64,000 bases of DNA from Sphingobacterium sp. ML3W (GCF_029542085.1 NZ_CP107036.1:2728001-2792000); one strand, 5' to 3'; positions 1 to 10,192 are shown, counted from the first letter of the stretch. Numbers and translations: made by a program. Notes: generated by a model from the letters alone, not told the origin.

Positions 1-134
1 ATCTTTCATATCAAGTCGTATCCAACTTCTTGTTCCCAACAATCGTAATAGTGCATCTGACTTGGCCGTTTGCGCTGACAATAATAGAACCGACAACATT
101 TGAGCTGCCGCCAGTGATATATATTTTTTCACTT
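1..134 (-). CDS. 5' end of a secreted-protein gene, partial, apparently frameshifted
   Basis: A minus-strand reading frame enters from the left edge and encodes a hydrophobic stretch (SLAAAQMLSVLLLSAQ) followed by polar sequence, a typical Bacteroidota signal peptide end. No good start codon lies in that frame: a stop sits just upstream. A GTG at 132-134 followed by six A (126-131) would give V-K-K-I-Y-I-S-L-A in frame if the run had seven A. The only in-frame ATG begins inside the hydrophobic stretch and would leave no positive N-terminus. The body of the gene lies outside the window, so its function is unknown. Either the sequence lacks one A, the gene is broken, or the in-frame ATG is used. 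The 233 bp from here to the next hairpin hold no other gene that I can see. Confidence 0.4.
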
Positions 135-360
135 TATCTTATTTTAAGTACTCATTTACTATAGCAATACGATAATAATGAGAATTATTAGCATTGACAA
201 CTCCGATCAAAACGCAACCGTTTGTTTAATTTAGCAATACAAAGACGTAAATTCCATTGTACTTTTCTACAAAAGTATCAATGGCTCGCTATCCGCAGAG
301 TACATGGAACTAGAGGGACATGGAAAGATATGCAGAATTTCTGCCCATTATAAGGACATA

Positions 361-404
361 TAATTAAAAATAAATCGCTACTGGTCGCCCTGTAGCGATT
401 TATT
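361..404 (-). terminator. Rho-independent terminator of PUL 1
   Basis: Arms at 368-381 and 392-404 are inverted repeats (aaataaatcgctac / gtagcgatttatt) with a 10-base loop. On the minus strand the stem is followed by a T-rich tract (361-370). It sits just beyond the stop codon of the last gene of the leftward sigma/FecR/SusCD cluster. Confidence 0.8.
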
Positions 405-407
405 CGC

Positions 408-2399
408 TTAATTTAACGTGATACTGATAGCTTGGTTCTTTAAAATCATTTTTTGAATTGTCGTTCCATCTTGTTGTTTCACAACAAGGAACTCTTGTTT
501 GCCTCTCCGAACTACTTCAAGATCAAACACACGGTCAAAGGCTCTTATGCGCCTAAGTCGCATATACTTCCATTCCTTTGGTAAACTGGGATTTATGCTG
601 AACTTACGTAACCCGGTGGGTACAATATGAAATAAACCCTCAGTTATGACACGACAATAAAGGGCACTCTCTGCACTTAAATGTCTTTGTCCACCTTCGG
701 GCCACGCCTCTACTGGATAAGGGACGTGATCGCCCAAAAGGCGCATCGAAGAGTAATATTTAAAATAGGGAAGCGCTCTTTCTGTCGCACCTGTCATAAA
801 AAATCCCTTAAAGGCATACAATGTTGCCCTATCCCAGAATACCTTATCTCCGGATTGTGTCAGGATACCATTATTGGTCCAAAGATATTTTGACAACAAT
901 GCGTCGATTGTTCCTGCGCTCCGCTCGGTAATGCCCATCGTCATGGGCAAACATATCCAAGCCCTTAAGATGTTATTTCCATCATAATAACGATACGTGG
1001 AGTATCCCTGCACGTCGGTTCCAAAGTACTTAACAATCGCGCTCCGAAGTTCTCCAGCACGCTGTAGATATAGTTCTGAAAGTTCATCCTTCCCCAACTC
1101 ACGGGCCAGATCCGCAGCACTTCGATAAGCACCATACGCAATACTATTCGTCGACAGATTAATCTTTCCTGCAGGAGCTCTGCCTTCCAATTCGTCGCTG
1201 TCTGAGCGGTATACGCCCTCATCTGTCTTCTGCTGTTCAAGATACTCAAAACACCAATGAATCAATGGCCACAGCTCAGTAGCGATATCTTTCTTACCCA
1301 ATGCCAGGGCATAACGCGATGCCCCATAGGCAATCATCGCCATATCCCCCCTATCTTTGGCTCCATTCCAATAACTGTCACCTTCAGCAACTATTGAACT
1401 GGGAATCGGTTTATAATCCGAATTCATAAAACGGGCAAAATGACGGAAGGAATTAATCGCACTTTCATTGCCGTTGCGATTGCCTAAAAATGGAAAGAAA
1501 GGATTGGCATATTCCGCCTGATCATTTGCCCATATCGCGGCATAGTAGCTTAAGCCCCCAGGACCATGCATTAATCCGCCCTTTGTATCATAGATACTTT
1601 CTGTTGCACGAATCTTCGCAAAGGCAAATGCTGTATTGATTGTATCATTGGGTGTTTCCAGAATAAGATCACCAGCTAAACTTTTCACAAAGTCCTCCCT
1701 TTTCCCTAATTCATAGGAAGGCGAATATTGATAAGCTGGTTCGGTGATTTTCTTCCCCTCATACACAATATTGAATTGATAAGACTGCAGTGGTTCAAGT
1801 TTTGGGACGAGGCTATCTCTTAGTAAAGCCTGCACGACATATTGCCCATATACACTTTTTTCAGGGTCGGAATAGAATTTTGAATACTTGTTAGTCAGAT
1901 CAATCTGTAAGGGTTTACTCCCCGTATTAACCAACTTAACTTGTTCAATCAAAACAGGTTTATCAACTGCGGGAAATAAGGTCCGCTGTATTTCCAGCGG
2001 AGAATTCGTTTTTGAATAAACACATAATTTTCCATCGAGCCCAAAGCTCAGCGGATATTCATCGACCTCTACACCATCTACTTTTATTAATAAAGACTTA
2101 TTATCTTGAAAGGGTACGGTTAGGCTTGCATGTGTATTGTTGGGAATTGTTCGCAACATGGGAAATACGATCTTTTTGTCCAATAAGAGACGACCGTTGC
2201 GAACACCATAGTAAACCACAGCAGCGGTTTGTAAACCTGCCATTTCAATATGGTCTTCGTGATTCTCTCCTTCTCTGACCTTCCATTCAATCCTATTCCC
2301 TTTCAATAACGTCCATTTTTTTGAATTTTGAGCTAACGATGAACTCCACTGCAGTAGGCCAATGGCAACAAGACTCCAATAGTATAATTTAGTTTTCAT
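408..2399 (-). CDS. Secreted six-hairpin glycosidase-like protein
   Basis: 663 residues with a signal peptide (residues 1-24, ending SSSLAQ). The N-terminal 210 or so residues look like a beta-sandwich. The rest is rich in paired helices with motifs of the (alpha/alpha)6 six-hairpin glycosidase superfamily: GPGGLSYYAAIWANDQAEY near 280, GAKDRGDMAMIAYG near 345, and INLSTNSIAYGAYRSA near 412. D and E residues in the WANDQAEY and DSDELEG segments are candidate catalytic acids. I cannot assign a CAZy family; GH78/GH95/GH63-like enzymes share the fold. It is the last gene of the sigma-FecR-SusC-SusD cluster, 7 bp behind another six-hairpin protein, and probably acts in the periplasm or at the cell surface on the oligosaccharide taken up by that SusCD pair. 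Confidence 0.75.
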   Translation of the reverse strand: MKTKLYYWSLVAIGLLQWSSSLAQNSKKWTLLKGNRIEWKVREGENHEDHIEMAGLQTAAVVYYGVRNGRLLLDKKIVFPMLRTIPNNTHASLTVPFQDNKSLLIKVDGVEVDEYPLSFGLDGKLCVYSKTNSPLEIQRTLFPAVDKPVLIEQVKLVNTGSKPLQIDLTNKYSKFYSDPEKSVYGQYVVQALLRDSLVPKLEPLQSYQFNIVYEGKKITEPAYQYSPSYELGKREDFVKSLAGDLILETPNDTINTAFAFAKIRATESIYDTKGGLMHGPGGLSYYAAIWANDQAEYANPFFPFLGNRNGNESAINSFRHFARFMNSDYKPIPSSIVAEGDSYWNGAKDRGDMAMIAYGASRYALALGKKDIATELWPLIHWCFEYLEQQKTDEGVYRSDSDELEGRAPAGKINLSTNSIAYGAYRSAADLARELGKDELSELYLQRAGELRSAIVKYFGTDVQGYSTYRYYDGNNILRAWICLPMTMGITERSAGTIDALLSKYLWTNNGILTQSGDKVFWDRATLYAFKGFFMTGATERALPYFKYYSSMRLLGDHVPYPVEAWPEGGQRHLSAESALYCRVITEGLFHIVPTGLRKFSINPSLPKEWKYMRLRRIRAFDRVFDLEVVRRGKQEFLVVKQQDGTTIQKMILKNQAISITLN

Positions 2400-2406
2400 G
2401 ATTTAT

Positions 2407-3930
2407 CTATAATTGAGTCGTTACACGATATTGCTTATCTCCTGTGATCTTCACATCGATATAACTGTAGGTAATGCCATTTTTCTCGCCGATGCTACTT
2501 TTAGTCTTTTTACCATTACAGTAGAGATAAGGATGACTTCCCGGAAAACCAGCCTGCCAATACTGTACCGCTTCTCCTCCTGTATAAGACAAGATCGTTT
2601 CCGATACAGCACGCTGCTCCACAGTGTACAGTACCTGACCAATCTTGACATTTGACACTTTCACTCGGCCAAGTTCTTTTGGAAGATGGGAGCAGGTTTC
2701 TATAGCTTTACCTTTTTCCCCGGGATTAACGCCCATCATATCCTGTACAACATTACTGATCAGTACAAAAGAAACCTCTGGGTAATCGCCATTGTTACCA
2801 GTCAATGTTGCCATGGCATGCACTGTATTAATTTTTGAAATAATGTATTTCAACCATTTCCAGCCACGCTCATTCTGTCCATATTTAAAAAATAACTCCG
2901 GCACATAGGTAATTGCTTCTATATTTTCGGGTAATCCTTCTTTGGAGCCAAGCTGTTCATCGATATAATCCAAATACTTCAGATGTCTGTCCGATCGTGG
3001 GTCTGTAATTTCTTTCAAGGGAAGAAACCAAGAGTTCTCTTTTCCCCAACCAGCAACAGGGAGATTATTCTTATCGTAGCCCCGATTATACAGTTCTTTA
3101 TTATCGACTATCCCCCATTCCTTGTTAAAATAGTTCCGCAATGCGCTAGCCTTTTCGTTATAGATCCTGGCCTGGGAGTTCTTGCCACTTAATTCTGACA
3201 GCTCGGCAAAAGCCATATAAGCTTGATATTGACTGCCGATACCATCGCCTGCTTCGATCAAAGTCTGGTCACGATGTTCATTATAGGTGACGGTGCCTTT
3301 GAAGATATTGCCAGAGCCATCACTCTCAGCAACACCGTTCGGATTTTTAAGATCATGTGCTAGCACGAAGTCACTGACCGCTTTGGCATTGAATTGCCTT
3401 AATGCGGAATCAGTCAGATAACGTTGATCTTTGGTCCAGTCATAGAGCTGAGCATTCTTTTCAACGAGTTCAAAAACAGCTGGAATTTCGCGCACAAAGT
3501 TATCGTCATTTTTATAATCTAAGGTGTAAGGTGTCCCATCAAAATTAATAGCCCATAAAGGGAACCATTTTCGGCTAGGGGTAGCACTCGCGGCAAAAGC
3601 ACGGAGCATGGTGAAATTTTCAGCTTCCAGTCCTAATAAATGAGCTCCAATCGCTTGATGACAAAAATCACGTGAATAGAATGCTGTGCGCAAAGGATAG
3701 CCTGCCCAGTAGCTAGGTAAATAAGAAACGGTAGCTGACTCTTGGTTTTTCTGATGAATATTGACTGGGCCTCTCTTGCCTGTAACAACAAAAGACCGCG
3801 CTTTCTGCTTTGCCCACACAAAGATATCGTTTAGCTCTTTATGATCTGTATCAATGGAAATATCATTTTTTTGCGCGAATAAACTTACAAAAAATAGTGC
3901 CTGCAGCACGAGTAATAAGATCGTTTTCAT
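2407..3930 (-). CDS. Secreted six-hairpin glycosidase-like protein
   Basis: 507 residues with a signal peptide ending SLFAQ at about residue 20. The mature part starts directly with helix-rich sequence. YWAGYPLRTAFYSRDF near 75, YTLDYKNDDNFVREIP near 135 and WGKENSWFLPLKEI near 295 have the aromatic and acidic spacing of an alpha/alpha toroid glycosidase (six-hairpin clan), and R-D and D-D pairs could be catalytic. It lacks the long N-terminal beta domain of its downstream neighbour, so the two are not simple duplicates. It lies 60 bp after SusD and 7 bp before the next gene, so it is almost certainly cotranscribed. The substrate cannot be read from the sequence. Confidence 0.7.
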   Translation of the reverse strand: MKTILLLVLQALFFVSLFAQKNDISIDTDHKELNDIFVWAKQKARSFVVTGKRGPVNIHQKNQESATVSYLPSYWAGYPLRTAFYSRDFCHQAIGAHLLGLEAENFTMLRAFAASATPSRKWFPLWAINFDGTPYTLDYKNDDNFVREIPAVFELVEKNAQLYDWTKDQRYLTDSALRQFNAKAVSDFVLAHDLKNPNGVAESDGSGNIFKGTVTYNEHRDQTLIEAGDGIGSQYQAYMAFAELSELSGKNSQARIYNEKASALRNYFNKEWGIVDNKELYNRGYDKNNLPVAGWGKENSWFLPLKEITDPRSDRHLKYLDYIDEQLGSKEGLPENIEAITYVPELFFKYGQNERGWKWLKYIISKINTVHAMATLTGNNGDYPEVSFVLISNVVQDMMGVNPGEKGKAIETCSHLPKELGRVKVSNVKIGQVLYTVEQRAVSETILSYTGGEAVQYWQAGFPGSHPYLYCNGKKTKSSIGEKNGITYSYIDVKITGDKQYRVTTQL

Positions 3931-3990
3931 AAGGATTAGCTTTTAATGAACCCAGGATCTGTACATGACAGATCCTGGGCGGTAGGTTGA

Positions 3991-5619
3991 TTAGTCGTAA
4001 CTTGGATTCTGTTTCAACAGTGCATTTCGTTGAATCTCACTGCGCGGAATCGGAAGCAGATAATGCTGTGGAAAGAACTTCCGTTCCTGCAACAGCTCGA
4101 TTTTATAATTTTTCTTTTTCGTTTGGTCATCCCGCACAATCGTGATTTTTCGTGCTGGTTTGTTTTCGGTCTGTTCAGCGATTTTCCAACGTCTTACATC
4201 AAAAAAACGATGATCTTCAAAAGCAAGTTCTATGCGGCGTTCCTGTTGTATTTTTCCCAAAAGTGCTGCCCCGGTGCTTGTAATAGCAGGAAGTATACCA
4301 GCCTTCCCTCCGCGTGCCCGCTCTCTAATCTTATTGATGTAAGTACGGGCGGCCTCCTCGTTCCCCAACTGATATTGGCTTTCCGCATAATTTAGGTAAA
4401 TCTCACCCAGACGCATGTAAATCCAAGGTTGTGCGCTTTTATCGTTCCAAGGATTGCGCAAACTTTCGTCCATAAACTTGCGGATCGTGTAATGGGTCTT
4501 TGAAGCATTCCAATCATCAATACCGAATTCGCTGTCTTTACCACTATTGGCTCTGTTTCCGGTAGAAGATACATAGAACTCAATCTCTCTTCCTCTAAAT
4601 TGCTGACCATCGCAGACAACAGAAGCATAGAATCGAGGCTCACGCCCTTCCCAGGGTTTACCATCCACGTACTGTTGTGCTGAAGGTATTGAACCGTCCT
4701 CCATCTCATAAGCATCCACCATGTCTTGGAGTACACAGGTTCTTGACCAGCCTGTAAAACCGTTCGGAGAATCAGTCCAGTCGAAGGAGTGCCCAAATTC
4801 CGTATTGAACTGCTTCATGAAAATAATCTCTTTGCTCTTGTTGCTCGTAAAAAGCTGTTTGTAATTCGGATCGAGCTGGTATTGATTGAGATCCAGCACA
4901 GCCTTCGCTGCATCCGCAGCTTTTTGCCATTTGGACTTATCATTAGATGGGTTCCAGTAAACGCTAGCGGCATATAATGTTACCCGTGACTTCAGTGCCA
5001 ATGCAGCTCCCTTAGTCGCGCGACCAAAATCCTTTCCCTCATAACTGAGGGGAAGTAAGTCTGCTGCTTTATCTAATTCTTTTACAATAAAATCGATACA
5101 TTCGTCATAGGTATTCCGGGGCACCATCATATCACTGTTCAGATCGAAGGTTTTTGTAATCAGAGGGACACCGCCAAATCGTGCAACGAGATCCGCATAA
5201 AAAAATGCTCTCAGAAAAGTCATCTCCCCAATCAACCGATCTACCTTCGCTTTGTCTGCTTTGAGCTGAGCAATATTATCAAAGAAAATATTACAGTTCT
5301 TGATTCCTTCATAATACGCGTTCCAGGTCGAGTGATCACCAAATTGATCTGCTGTTACCTCGCCCCGATTGTATAAGTAAGGATTACCCGAGTTGAAGTT
5401 GTGATATGCCTCATCGGAAATGTAACGTAAACCGAAATTTCCAAACCCATCCCGTAGTTCCGTATATCGCTTGTTCACATAAGCTTCCGTTAAACTGACA
5501 TCCGAAAATATAGCCTCTCCGGTAAAAGAATCCAAAGGCTTGACATCTAGATAATCAGCGCATGATGTAAAACAAGCTGTAAAAAAAATTGCTATATATA
5601 GTTTTATCGTTGTTTTCAT
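3991..5619 (-). CDS. SusD/RagB-family nutrient-binding outer-membrane lipoprotein
   Basis: About 542 residues. The N-terminus has a lipoprotein signal with the lipid-accepting Cys near residue 20 (ACFTSC) followed by ADYLDVKPLDSF, the standard SusD opening. TPR-like helices follow (for example AKVDRLIGEMTFLRAFFYADL), and the C-terminus has the usual IQQERRIELAFEDHRFFDVRRW segment (read here in two parts). An in-frame ATG lies 12 bases upstream (5631), touching the SusC stop; I prefer 5619 because it gives a canonical signal peptide. SusD proteins cap the SusC barrel and bind the incoming glycan. This one follows SusC directly and precedes two six-hairpin glycosidases. Confidence 0.95.
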   Translation of the reverse strand: MKTTIKLYIAIFFTACFTSCADYLDVKPLDSFTGEAIFSDVSLTEAYVNKRYTELRDGFGNFGLRYISDEAYHNFNSGNPYLYNRGEVTADQFGDHSTWNAYYEGIKNCNIFFDNIAQLKADKAKVDRLIGEMTFLRAFFYADLVARFGGVPLITKTFDLNSDMMVPRNTYDECIDFIVKELDKAADLLPLSYEGKDFGRATKGAALALKSRVTLYAASVYWNPSNDKSKWQKAADAAKAVLDLNQYQLDPNYKQLFTSNKSKEIIFMKQFNTEFGHSFDWTDSPNGFTGWSRTCVLQDMVDAYEMEDGSIPSAQQYVDGKPWEGREPRFYASVVCDGQQFRGREIEFYVSSTGNRANSGKDSEFGIDDWNASKTHYTIRKFMDESLRNPWNDKSAQPWIYMRLGEIYLNYAESQYQLGNEEAARTYINKIRERARGGKAGILPAITSTGAALLGKIQQERRIELAFEDHRFFDVRRWKIAEQTENKPARKITIVRDDQTKKKNYKIELLQERKFFPQHYLLPIPRSEIQRNALLKQNPSYD

Positions 5620-5631
5620 GTAATCTATCAA

Positions 5632-8600
5632 TTAAAAACTTAAATTCATCCCCACACTATAAATCCGCTGCTGTGGATAATACATGCCACCAGCTTGTAT
5701 CCCTTCAGGATCCTGGATTTTGATCTGGTCGATGGAAAAGAGATTGAAACCGCTAATAAAGACGCGCAGATTTTTCATCTTGATCTTTTCGAGCATGGCT
5801 GGTGATAGTGAGTAAGCCAGTTCTACATTTTTCAGTCTTAAGAAAGAGGCATTTTTTAACCAGAATGTCGAGTTCATGGAATTAAACGTATCATCGCGAT
5901 CAAAAGCTCTGGGATATAGTGCATTCGGCGTTTCCGCTTCTGAGGTCCATCTATTTTCAAAATATGTCACATCTCTATTGTAGCTCCCTGGTTTGATGAT
6001 CTGTTTCGCCCTGCCCTGCCCCGACCATAGGATATTCAAATCGAAATTTTTCCATTTCGTCCCCATGGTAATGCCGTAGGTAATTTCGGGTATCGGACTT
6101 TCGTAAATCCGGACCATATCATTACTTGTAATTTTTTTATCGTCGTCAACATCAACATACTTGATATCACCAGGTTTGGTATTCAATAAATGTGGAGAAG
6201 CATCTATTTCGGCCTGATTCTGGTAGATACCATCGGTTTTGTAAACCAACCAGGAATCTATGCTGTGGTTTGTTCTACGCTGCCATTCCGGTGTATTTTG
6301 TGCCTCATCAAAGAAATGAATCTTATTGCGTACAAAAGTGAAATTTCCGCCAATAGAATAACTAAAATCATCAACCTTATTACGATATAGCAGGCTACTC
6401 TCAATCCCTCTGTTTGAAATCTCGCCGATATTCTGATCGGGCAAAGTCAATCCTGTATATTTGGGTACTGAGGCCTGCTTTGGTGTTAAAATATCAGTCC
6501 GCATCGAATAGAAATACTGTAGATCAAAAGTCAACGTGTTTTTAAAGAAAACAGACTCAAAACCTATATTTTTCGTATCCACTTTTTCCCAGGTAATATT
6601 AGGGTTGGCCAATCTTCCTACCGTAAAACCTTTCCCTCTTTTAGGGTCAACACCAAACATCGCTCCATCCCCGAGTACATAGGTACTGATATACTGAAAA
6701 GGACTTACGCGATCATTTCCCAATTTACCCCAAGAAGCTTTAATCTTCAATTCATTAATGAAAGGAACATTTTCTTTAAAAAAATCTTCCTGGGAGATAC
6801 GCCAACCTGCTGAGACACCGGGAAACCAACCCCAACGTGCATCGCTGCTGAAGTTTTGCGAACCATCTCTCCTCAACGTGAAATCGGCGAGATACTTATC
6901 TTTAAATCCATAACTTACCCGGCCAAAGTAATTCTGGCGAGCTGAGATTGTTGCCTTCCCATCGTTATTTTTTTGATTATCACTTCCTGCGAAAAGATAA
7001 TCTACGGCATCACTTAAGAAATCACGGCGATAAGCTGAAAACCAATCTCCTCTGTTCTTGCTTTGCTCATACGCAAGAAAGGCATTAATACTATGCGCAT
7101 CAAATTTCTTATCATAGCCAATTTTAAAATTCCAGGTTTCGATGCGATCGTTATCGTTTCTCTCCGAAAGGTTTATATTAACATCACCTGTTGTTTCCCG
7201 AATATTGTCATATTCTTTGGTTGCGGGATTATAACGATAGGCATCCCACATATTGTTGAGCTTCTTTTCATGCCGATATCTCGAATCAAATGCGGCATAT
7301 CCTGAAAAACTTAATCCATCCAACAACCAAGGAGTTTTGAGGTCGAAGCCAGCTTTTGTATTTATAAAATTATCTTTTATATGCTGATAACCTGTTTTCC
7401 CTGCAGCGAGGATTGTCAGGTTATTACCCCAGGAAAGTCCCGGGCCTGGTAGCCCGTTGGGATAGTAATCTGGTAAGAACGGATAAGCATGGAACGCTTC
7501 CCAAAAGAAGGTCCCCATATCATAATTGGAATTGTTGCGATTTTCCTGTCTTGTAGCGACCTCAATCAATACCGACAGATCTTTGGTGATCTTTGCATCG
7601 AGGTTGGAGCGAAACTGCACCGTTCTGAAATTCAGGTCAGTATTTTTAAAGCCTGGTTTCTGATATAAGTATCCACCCGATACATAATAACGTACCTTTT
7701 CATCACCACCGCGCAACGAGAGCGAATGCTGTGTTTGCGGGGCTGATTTAAATACCGCCTTCATCCAGTCTGTATTTGCATATAGCAGTGGATCGATACT
7801 TCCATCCAAATACTTTCCTTTAATATCCTTATACTTTTCAACTCGACCAAAATGAGCATTGATTTCATCATCATATACCATAAACTGATAAGAATCCATC
7901 AACTTAGGTGTACGTGTATGCTCGGAGAGCCCATAACTTCCATCGTAAGAAATCGTTGGTTTATCACCGTTTCCACGTTTGGTCGTCACCAAAATCACAC
8001 CATTAGCAGCCTGTGCACCATAGATTGCAGCAGAAGCATCCTTTAATACGGAAATAGTTTCGATATCGCTCGGATTCAATCGCTCGATGCCACCACGGTT
8101 GGCAACCCCGTCGATCACATACAATGGACTATTGTCTCCCAAGGAACCTTTACCGCGAATAAATATTTCAGAATTATCGCTCCCGGGCTGACCTGAACGA
8201 TTGTTGGCCACTACACCCGGCATTCTCCCGGCAAGGGAATTGGACAAGTTAGGTGCTGGCGACCGTTGCAGCTCGCTCCCGGAAACCTGACTGACCGAAC
8301 CCGTCAACGTTGCTTTCTTCTGGGTTCCGTATCCAATGACAACAACTTCTTCCAGTTGGGCGAGATCTTCCTGTAACACCACTGACATCCCTTGTCGTTG
8401 ATAAGGAAGCTCCTGCGTGAGATAACCCAGGTAGGAAAACAACAGTATGTTGTTTTCGTTATCGACCACAAGTGAGAATTGTCCATCACTATTGGACTGT
8501 GTCATCTTGTCTGTTCCTTTTACTTTCACCGATACCCCAGCCAACGGTTTTCCATGGCTATCTTTGATTGTACCCGATGCTATTTTATCCTGCGATCTGG

Positions 8601-8967
8601 TCATCGAACGGATGATAATACGATTTTCACTTACTATATCCATCTCCAAAGATTCCTTCGCTAAGATTGGCAACAATAGATCAGTCCATTTTTTATTGCG
8701 TACATCAACACGCTTTACTTTAATATCATGAATACTATTATCGTTATAGATGAAATTAATCTTGGTTTGCTCCTCGATTGAAGTCAAGAGATTTTTGAGC
8801 CGAACCTCTTCAAATCGTAAAGAAACCGTTTTCTGCGCTTTAGATTCTTTCGCTAGACCAGTTGCAACACATGCGAATAAGAAAATGATTAAAAATTTGG
8901 CCATTAACAACCATTTTAGGTAATACGAGATAGGCACATGATAAAGTACATGTGATTTTTTTTTCAT
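5632..8967 (-). CDS. SusC/RagA TonB-dependent transporter with N-terminal STN signalling domain
   Basis: 1111 residues. The order is: N-terminal membrane/signal segment (18-45, ending SKAQ); STN domain (about 48-120) of the kind that contacts a FecR anti-sigma factor; carboxypeptidase-like beta-sandwich (about 130-200); TonB box-like LEEVVVIGYGTQKK (205-218); plug domain with NSLAGRMPGVV and the PLYVIDGV motif; then a long beta-barrel ending in aromatic-rich strands. The STN domain and the adjacent fecR and sigma genes indicate trans-envelope induction when substrate binds. The product imports glycan fragments through the outer membrane using TonB energy. Its stop lies next to the SusD start. 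It is one of two SusC proteins in the window; the other lacks STN. Confidence 0.95.
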   Translation of the reverse strand: MKKKSHVLYHVPISYYLKWLLMAKFLIIFLFACVATGLAKESKAQKTVSLRFEEVRLKNLLTSIEEQTKINFIYNDNSIHDIKVKRVDVRNKKWTDLLLPILAKESLEMDIVSENRIIIRSMTRSQDKIASGTIKDSHGKPLAGVSVKVKGTDKMTQSNSDGQFSLVVDNENNILLFSYLGYLTQELPYQRQGMSVVLQEDLAQLEEVVVIGYGTQKKATLTGSVSQVSGSELQRSPAPNLSNSLAGRMPGVVANNRSGQPGSDNSEIFIRGKGSLGDNSPLYVIDGVANRGGIERLNPSDIETISVLKDASAAIYGAQAANGVILVTTKRGNGDKPTISYDGSYGLSEHTRTPKLMDSYQFMVYDDEINAHFGRVEKYKDIKGKYLDGSIDPLLYANTDWMKAVFKSAPQTQHSLSLRGGDEKVRYYVSGGYLYQKPGFKNTDLNFRTVQFRSNLDAKITKDLSVLIEVATRQENRNNSNYDMGTFFWEAFHAYPFLPDYYPNGLPGPGLSWGNNLTILAAGKTGYQHIKDNFINTKAGFDLKTPWLLDGLSFSGYAAFDSRYRHEKKLNNMWDAYRYNPATKEYDNIRETTGDVNINLSERNDNDRIETWNFKIGYDKKFDAHSINAFLAYEQSKNRGDWFSAYRRDFLSDAVDYLFAGSDNQKNNDGKATISARQNYFGRVSYGFKDKYLADFTLRRDGSQNFSSDARWGWFPGVSAGWRISQEDFFKENVPFINELKIKASWGKLGNDRVSPFQYISTYVLGDGAMFGVDPKRGKGFTVGRLANPNITWEKVDTKNIGFESVFFKNTLTFDLQYFYSMRTDILTPKQASVPKYTGLTLPDQNIGEISNRGIESSLLYRNKVDDFSYSIGGNFTFVRNKIHFFDEAQNTPEWQRRTNHSIDSWLVYKTDGIYQNQAEIDASPHLLNTKPGDIKYVDVDDDKKITSNDMVRIYESPIPEITYGITMGTKWKNFDLNILWSGQGRAKQIIKPGSYNRDVTYFENRWTSEAETPNALYPRAFDRDDTFNSMNSTFWLKNASFLRLKNVELAYSLSPAMLEKIKMKNLRVFISGFNLFSIDQIKIQDPEGIQAGGMYYPQQRIYSVGMNLSF

Positions 8968-9039
8968 AATTTTGGTATTTAATAATAATCGATTGGCATC
9001 CTACTTTCCTAGGGTCCGATGCCATTGGTTAAAACGTAT

Positions 9040-9066
9040 GGGTATTGCTCACTATGAGGGATACCC
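9040..9066 (-). terminator. Hairpin between fecR and susC, possible attenuator
   Basis: On the minus strand the RNA would form GGGUAU/AUACCC arms (9061-9066 with 9040-9045) with an inner CUCA/UGAG stem, followed by a short U run (9031-9034). It sits 11 bases past the fecR stop and about 70 bases before the susC start. It could end the sigma/fecR transcript or reduce read-through into susC. The U tract is weak. Confidence 0.45.
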
Positions 9067-9076
9067 TTTTTTAATT

Positions 9077-10162
9077 TTACTTTACATAAAGTGTATCATT
9101 TAGGGTATAGTAATTTAGTTTTATGCCGGTTCGCTTGATCATATCCAAGAATTCCTCGCTCGTTGTTTCTTCGAATATACCAGTGACATGCTGTTCCGCC
9201 AATCGCTCTGTTTTGATAACAACAGGTTTTCCAAACCAACGTTCCATCTTTCGGGCAACGGTATTAAAATCATCACCTTTAAGCACCAGACGGTTCTTCA
9301 TCCAGAGTGTTTCCGTAGCTTCAGTCTCGACTATATCAAGTTTTTCAAAAGCTACCTGCTGCTGTATAACAGCATGCTTGCTTTTATTATGGCTTGGTTC
9401 CAGCACCGAATTAATCACAGAGATTTTGTTTCCCGGCAGGAGTTCATAGGTTTTTGTTTGCTTATTCTCCACGACTTTCAGTTGTACCTTACCTTCAATT
9501 AGCGAAGTCGTTGTTATATTTTCATCTGGAATTGCACGGAGATTAAATTTAGTACCCAGTACGAGTACCTCTGCGTGCGCTGTCTTAATGGTCAAAGGCA
9601 AATTTGGATTCTTGGCAATCGAGAAGTAGCCCTCCCCTATTAATTGCAATACCCTGTCAGTTTTCCCAAATCCACTTTTCAGTCGCAGGGTGCTTTCATT
9701 ATTAAGCCAGACCTCAGATCCATCACTTAATTTGATCGATTTACGTTCTCCCTTTCCTGTAGCAATTGTTTGCCATTCTGAATCAATATTTACCTCTTTG
9801 TCTCTTTTTATAGACCAAAAAGTCAACAATCCAAATACCATCAAAACACTAGCTGCAATGGATATTATTTTTATTTTTTTGTAATTTAAAAAGGGGTGGA
9901 CATTAGAATCCCTATCGGCAACCAATTCTATAGGTTTTGACTTTTCATAGATAATCTCGGCCTCGATATTTTGCCGTTCCTCCTGCTCACTTTCCAAGAA
10001 GGCAATTAGTTGTCTTTTATTTTCATCTGCTCGCAGTAAATCATCCAAAACACTCCTTTCCTCTGCTGTGAGAGTTCCTTCAAGCAATCGATTGGCTAAA
10101 AATAAAAAGTATTCTTCTTCAGATGAAAACATACGCATTCGGTGTATTTGTGATAGAGACAC
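9077..10162 (-). CDS. FecR-family anti-sigma factor
   Basis: 361 residues. The cytoplasmic N-terminal helix bundle (EEYFLFLANRLLEGTLTAEE) binds the sigma factor. A single membrane helix lies near residues 94-115 (IISIAASVLMVFGLLTFW). A periplasmic FecR domain (about 130-240, KLSDGSEVWLNNESTLR and GEGYFSIAKN) follows, and a C-terminal DUF4974-type domain (about 290-361, VARKMERWFGKPVVI). The family senses the STN domain of a partner transporter and releases or activates an ECF sigma factor. The sigma gene lies 30 bp upstream and the STN-containing susC 109 bp downstream, so the three form a complete signalling set. Methionines at positions 9 and 11 are possible alternative starts. Confidence 0.93.
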   Translation of the reverse strand: MSLSQIHRMRMFSSEEEYFLFLANRLLEGTLTAEERSVLDDLLRADENKRQLIAFLESEQEERQNIEAEIIYEKSKPIELVADRDSNVHPFLNYKKIKIISIAASVLMVFGLLTFWSIKRDKEVNIDSEWQTIATGKGERKSIKLSDGSEVWLNNESTLRLKSGFGKTDRVLQLIGEGYFSIAKNPNLPLTIKTAHAEVLVLGTKFNLRAIPDENITTTSLIEGKVQLKVVENKQTKTYELLPGNKISVINSVLEPSHNKSKHAVIQQQVAFEKLDIVETEATETLWMKNRLVLKGDDFNTVARKMERWFGKPVVIKTERLAEQHVTGIFEETTSEEFLDMIKRTGIKLNYYTLNDTLYVK

Positions 10163-10192
10163 CGAAGCAATACAAAATCCCCAATAAAAAAA

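Noticed and set aside
4030-4395. 121-codon plus-strand frame inside the first susD
   Set aside because: Complete antisense of a strongly supported SusD coding region; no independent features.
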